A stretch of 64,000 nt of DNA from Aplidium turbinatum (taxonomy: Eukaryota; Chordata; Ascidiacea; Aplousobranchia; Polyclinidae), in NCBI GenBank assembly GCA_918807975.1, contig OU964921.1:39892498-39956497 (forward strand). Reading direction: 5' to 3'. Of the stretch, positions 61,375-64,000 are shown piece by piece. Position numbers and translations under genes: made by a program. The notes below the pieces were generated by a model. The model was not told where the DNA came from. It saw only the letters and a list, made by a program, of their open reading frames with translations, and searched no databases. The first letter of the stretch is position 1; every line of letters starts with the position of its first letter.

Positions 61375-61690
61375 GCCACCAAGTTGGCCGAGTGGTTAGC
61401 GCTTTGGGCTCGCAGTCGAGAGCCTGCATGTTCGACTCCAGCCACCTGCACTTGCTGTTGTTTCTCTGGGCAAGAAACTTTACGATAATTGCCTCTACCC
61501 AGTGATCGATTTCAAGTAATGGGTAGTACCAAATTTAAGTCATAAGTAGAGTAGACAACCGTAAACAGACATTGCAGTCGGTTGCAGCGTGGGTCAGGTG
61601 TACGTCGGAAGGCGTACGCCGTACACCGATGCTTAGCGCTCAAGTCCGCTTTCTCGCAATGCAGGATAAAGATAATAAAACAAACAAAAA
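61375..61690 (+). mobile_element. SINE family B copy (full length)
   Basis: Ser-tRNA-like A box TGGCCGAGTGGTTAGCGC, B box TGTTCGACTCCAGCC, a body shared with the copy at 46700-47005, and an AAAACAAACAAAAAAC tail. Both copies are about 300 bp. Confidence 0.82.
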
Positions 61691-61794
61691 ACAAAACAAG
61701 TTCTTTCAAATGTTGTAACTTGTCTTTCCACAGTTTAATTGTGACAAGGATGTTGAAGTTGTAATGGACTTCGTTAATTTGATCAATTTCACTA

Positions 61795-62922
61795 TAGTGT
61801 TGGGCGATATATCGAATTTTCGATACGATACGATATCTTTTCAATATCGATATTTATTTCAATATCGTTCGATATTTTAACTATTACAGCCCTAACTCGT
61901 AACTGCAAACCCCTGCAAAAACGTTGCCGTGGCCAAACGGCAAAAATTGAAATTTTCTCGGCAATTGCTGTGAACGTTTATTACGAAAAAAAATTGTACC
62001 AAAACATGCAAAACGAGAAGCGAAAAATATACTAGAGTAGTCTATCACGCCCGCACTGTTTGATTTGTTGTGATGTATTAATACCAAAAGTAGTGATAAA
62101 GCGAACAACGCGATACGCACGCTGTTACGGTAATTCACGTTAAATAACTCACGGGGAGGAAAAGTGAGTTAATTTTGGGTTGATTCAACGTTCGAATCAA
62201 CACAAATCGATTTAATTTTTCCGACGGGTTATATTGCGCAACAACAATGCCCAATAGGAAACTTACGTTTGTTTTACATTAATTCGACATCTAGCGACGT
62301 TGAATTATCATAAAATAACGTTAATTGCTCAACCCAGTACTGGTAACAAATTAATAGCTCCCTGCGTGATGATTGCCTCGATTTACGTATGCACAAACAT
62401 AATTTCGTCACAATTGGGATACTGCGAGCAACACAAAGTCTGTTTGGTGGAGAATTAGATGTCAGAAACAGAATCATCAGATGCTGTATCGGAGGATGAG
62501 GTTGTCGTGTCATCACTGGAATCGGACACATCAAGAAGCTCATCGCTTGGCTGTAAATTTACACTGTCTTCGCCGTTCGCAATGAAGCGTCCACGTTTTG
62601 CCGCTTTCGTGCTATGATACCCATCTGTTTCGCAGAGCTCCATCATGATCAGGGTGTTGACTAAGGAGCAAATCTATGGCTGTGACATAACGACTGAGAG
62701 GAATGTCTAACCCATCCCTTGCAAGCGCTCGTGTGGCCTCCGCATTTTTATTGCCGATGCTAATGCGCCATTCATGCCTCTGCGTCGGCAATTGCCGACA
62801 CTAATTTCGAAGACTGAGAAACTTTTTTCTTAATTAGAACAAAAATATCGAAAAGTATCGAAATATCGAGTATTTTTTCAAATATCGTATCGTTTTGTTT
62901 TTTTCAATATCGCCCAACACTA
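61795..62922. mobile_element. Non-autonomous hAT element with exact 8-bp target duplication
   Basis: Ends TAGTGTTGGGCGATAT and ATATCGCCCAACACTA with TTTCACTA flanks (61787-61794, 62923-62930). Subterminal CGATAT repeats are dense. An Asp/Ser-rich minus-strand frame at 62455-62646 (DVSDSSDDTTTSSSDTASDD) may be a transposase leftover; I cannot assign it. Confidence 0.88.
62166..62340. repeat. MITE nested in the 61795 hAT
   Basis: Inverted segments GGGTTGATTCAACGTT and TTAATTGCTCAACCC with internal TTCGACATCTAGCGACGTTG resemble the intronic palindromic MITE family (TTCAACGT core), though longer. Confidence 0.5.
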
Positions 62923-62990
62923 TTTCACTATCACTGAAATGTCTCGTTAAAAGAAATCCTTACCCTTTTGTAAATACTTTTGCTTTCACA

Positions 62991-63646
62991 GGATGCAACC
63001 TAGTTCGTACCATGAACAGTTCGGACCGTCAGTTCGTACCTTGAAAAGATCGAGAGAAAAAATTAAAAAAAACCGAAGTCGCTGATCGCAGTTTCCACAA
63101 TCATTTAAAAATTTTCCCCCTGAAAAGATTGAGAGAAAAATAGCTCAAAGCCGAAATCAGCTGATCGCAGTTTCCGCAAACATTTTTCCGCAGTTTGCGC
63201 TAACCCTAACCATAGAGTAATTTATGCTCCAATCCCAACCCTCGCTGATCGCAGTTTCCGAAAACATTTTTCCGCAGTTTCCGCTTACCCTACTCTAAGT
63301 CTAACTAACCATAGAGTAATTTATGCTCTAACCCTCGCTGATCGCAGTTTCCGCAAACATTTTTCCGCAGTTTCCGCTTACCCTAACTCTAACTAACCAT
63401 AGAGTAATCTATACTCTAACCCTAACCCTCGCTGATTGCAGTTTCCGCATACATTTTTCCGCAGTTACCGCTAACCCTAACCCTCGCGTTTGTTTCAAAT
63501 TGTTTGGGGAAACTCCGATCAGTGACTTTGACTTTGTGCTATTAAACTGCGATCAGCGACTTTGGCTTTTTTAATTTTTTCTCTCGATCTTTTCAGGGTA
63601 CGAACTGACTGTACGAATGGTTCAAGGTACGAACTAGGTTGCACCC
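62991..63646. mobile_element. Mutator/Merlin-like MITE with exact 9-bp target duplication and internal minisatellite
   Basis: Inverted ends of about 95 bp begin GGATGCAACCTAGTTCGTAC (partner GGGTGCAACC). Flanks are GCTTTCACA (62982-62990, 63647-63655). The interior (about 63150-63490) is four degenerate units of CTGATCGCAGTTTCCGC plus TTTTTCCGCAGTTTCCGC with CCCTAA-like stretches. Confidence 0.87.
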
Positions 63647-63655
63647 GCTTTCACA

Positions 63656-64000
63656 TTGGTTTTCAGATTCAAAAACTTCCTAACTGAATTTGTTACCCTC
63701 TGACTCTGCCTGCCTTAATATTCTAGTTCCAGAAACCCTCCTTCAAACTCATTGTTGCCTACCTAATTTGAATTAAGAGATTTTTTCAACTAGAACAACG
63801 CTTACGGTAGTTTACTGTTTTTCTGTGGATACTTTCGTTCTCGTGTCCAAGCATTCCCAATATCAATTGTTCAGGATGCTCAAAAAAAGACATTTCTTCA
63901 CATAACTCCAAAGGCAATATGAGATTTTTTTTGTTTGGAAATGTTGTGATCCTTTGTAAGTTGTAACATATTTGAAAGTTTTCTGATTCATATGTAAATT
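63656..64000. other. Window end, nothing recognised
   Basis: AT-rich sequence with no gene or repeat I can support. Confidence 0.5.

Noticed and set aside
61382-61452. Possible tRNA-Ser gene
   Set aside because: A and B boxes are good but the acceptor stem does not pair and a 300-bp SINE body follows, shared with 46700-47005.
63150-63490. CCCTAA-like stretches, considered as a telomere or chromosome end
   Set aside because: They are short, degenerate, interleaved with another word and enclosed in a MITE with target duplication.

Overview
The window is animal nuclear DNA of modest GC content. One very large, intron-rich protein-coding gene on the + strand fills about 839-50625. The remaining 13 kb at the 3' side is a dense graveyard of DNA transposons, SINEs and one LINE. 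The gene type, short GT-AG introns, tRNA-headed SINEs and many hAT and Tigger MITEs suggest a marine invertebrate. A tunicate is possible, but I cannot fix the species from the sequence.

The gene is a class III CHD chromatin remodeller (CHD6/7/8/9, Drosophila kismet; most like CHD7). I reconstruct 70 coding exons that join with consistent phase and no internal stop into about 4,326 residues. In order they encode a ~1,280-residue Gln/Pro/Ser/Met-rich N-terminus, a basic and acidic linker, tandem chromodomains, a two-lobed SNF2 ATPase, SANT/SLIDE-like modules, an acidic stretch, two BRK domains and a Ser/Met-rich tail. The Walker B box reads DEGH, where I recall DEAH in human CHD7.

The introns are heavily invaded. 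They hold a Tigger relic with a SINE inside it, a 2.3-kb inverted-repeat complex with two LINE fragments, a hAT MITE with an exact 8-bp target duplication, and about a dozen copies of a small palindromic MITE (CCCAGACAGC ends). They also hold several SINE families, a Tc1 fragment, a perfect 157-bp palindrome beside the last exon, and a 2.44-kb transposon with 400-bp inverted repeats and an exact 8-bp target duplication.

The best candidate for an overlooked system is three copies of a type I hammerhead ribozyme, in introns 19, 29 and 52, all sense to the host gene. Each has the full catalytic core, a G/C stem II, an extended stem I with an internal loop, and a self-complementary stem III (ACACGTGT) that suggests cleavage as a dimer. 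One lies 47 nt from a 3' splice site that the repeat itself may have supplied.

Downstream of the gene (51.4-63.7 kb) almost every base can be assigned to mobile DNA: eight target-duplicated DNA elements besides MITEs with TAA duplications, one of them a Russian-doll array in which a hAT was invaded by two other hATs and a LINE, and one of those hATs by a Tigger MITE.
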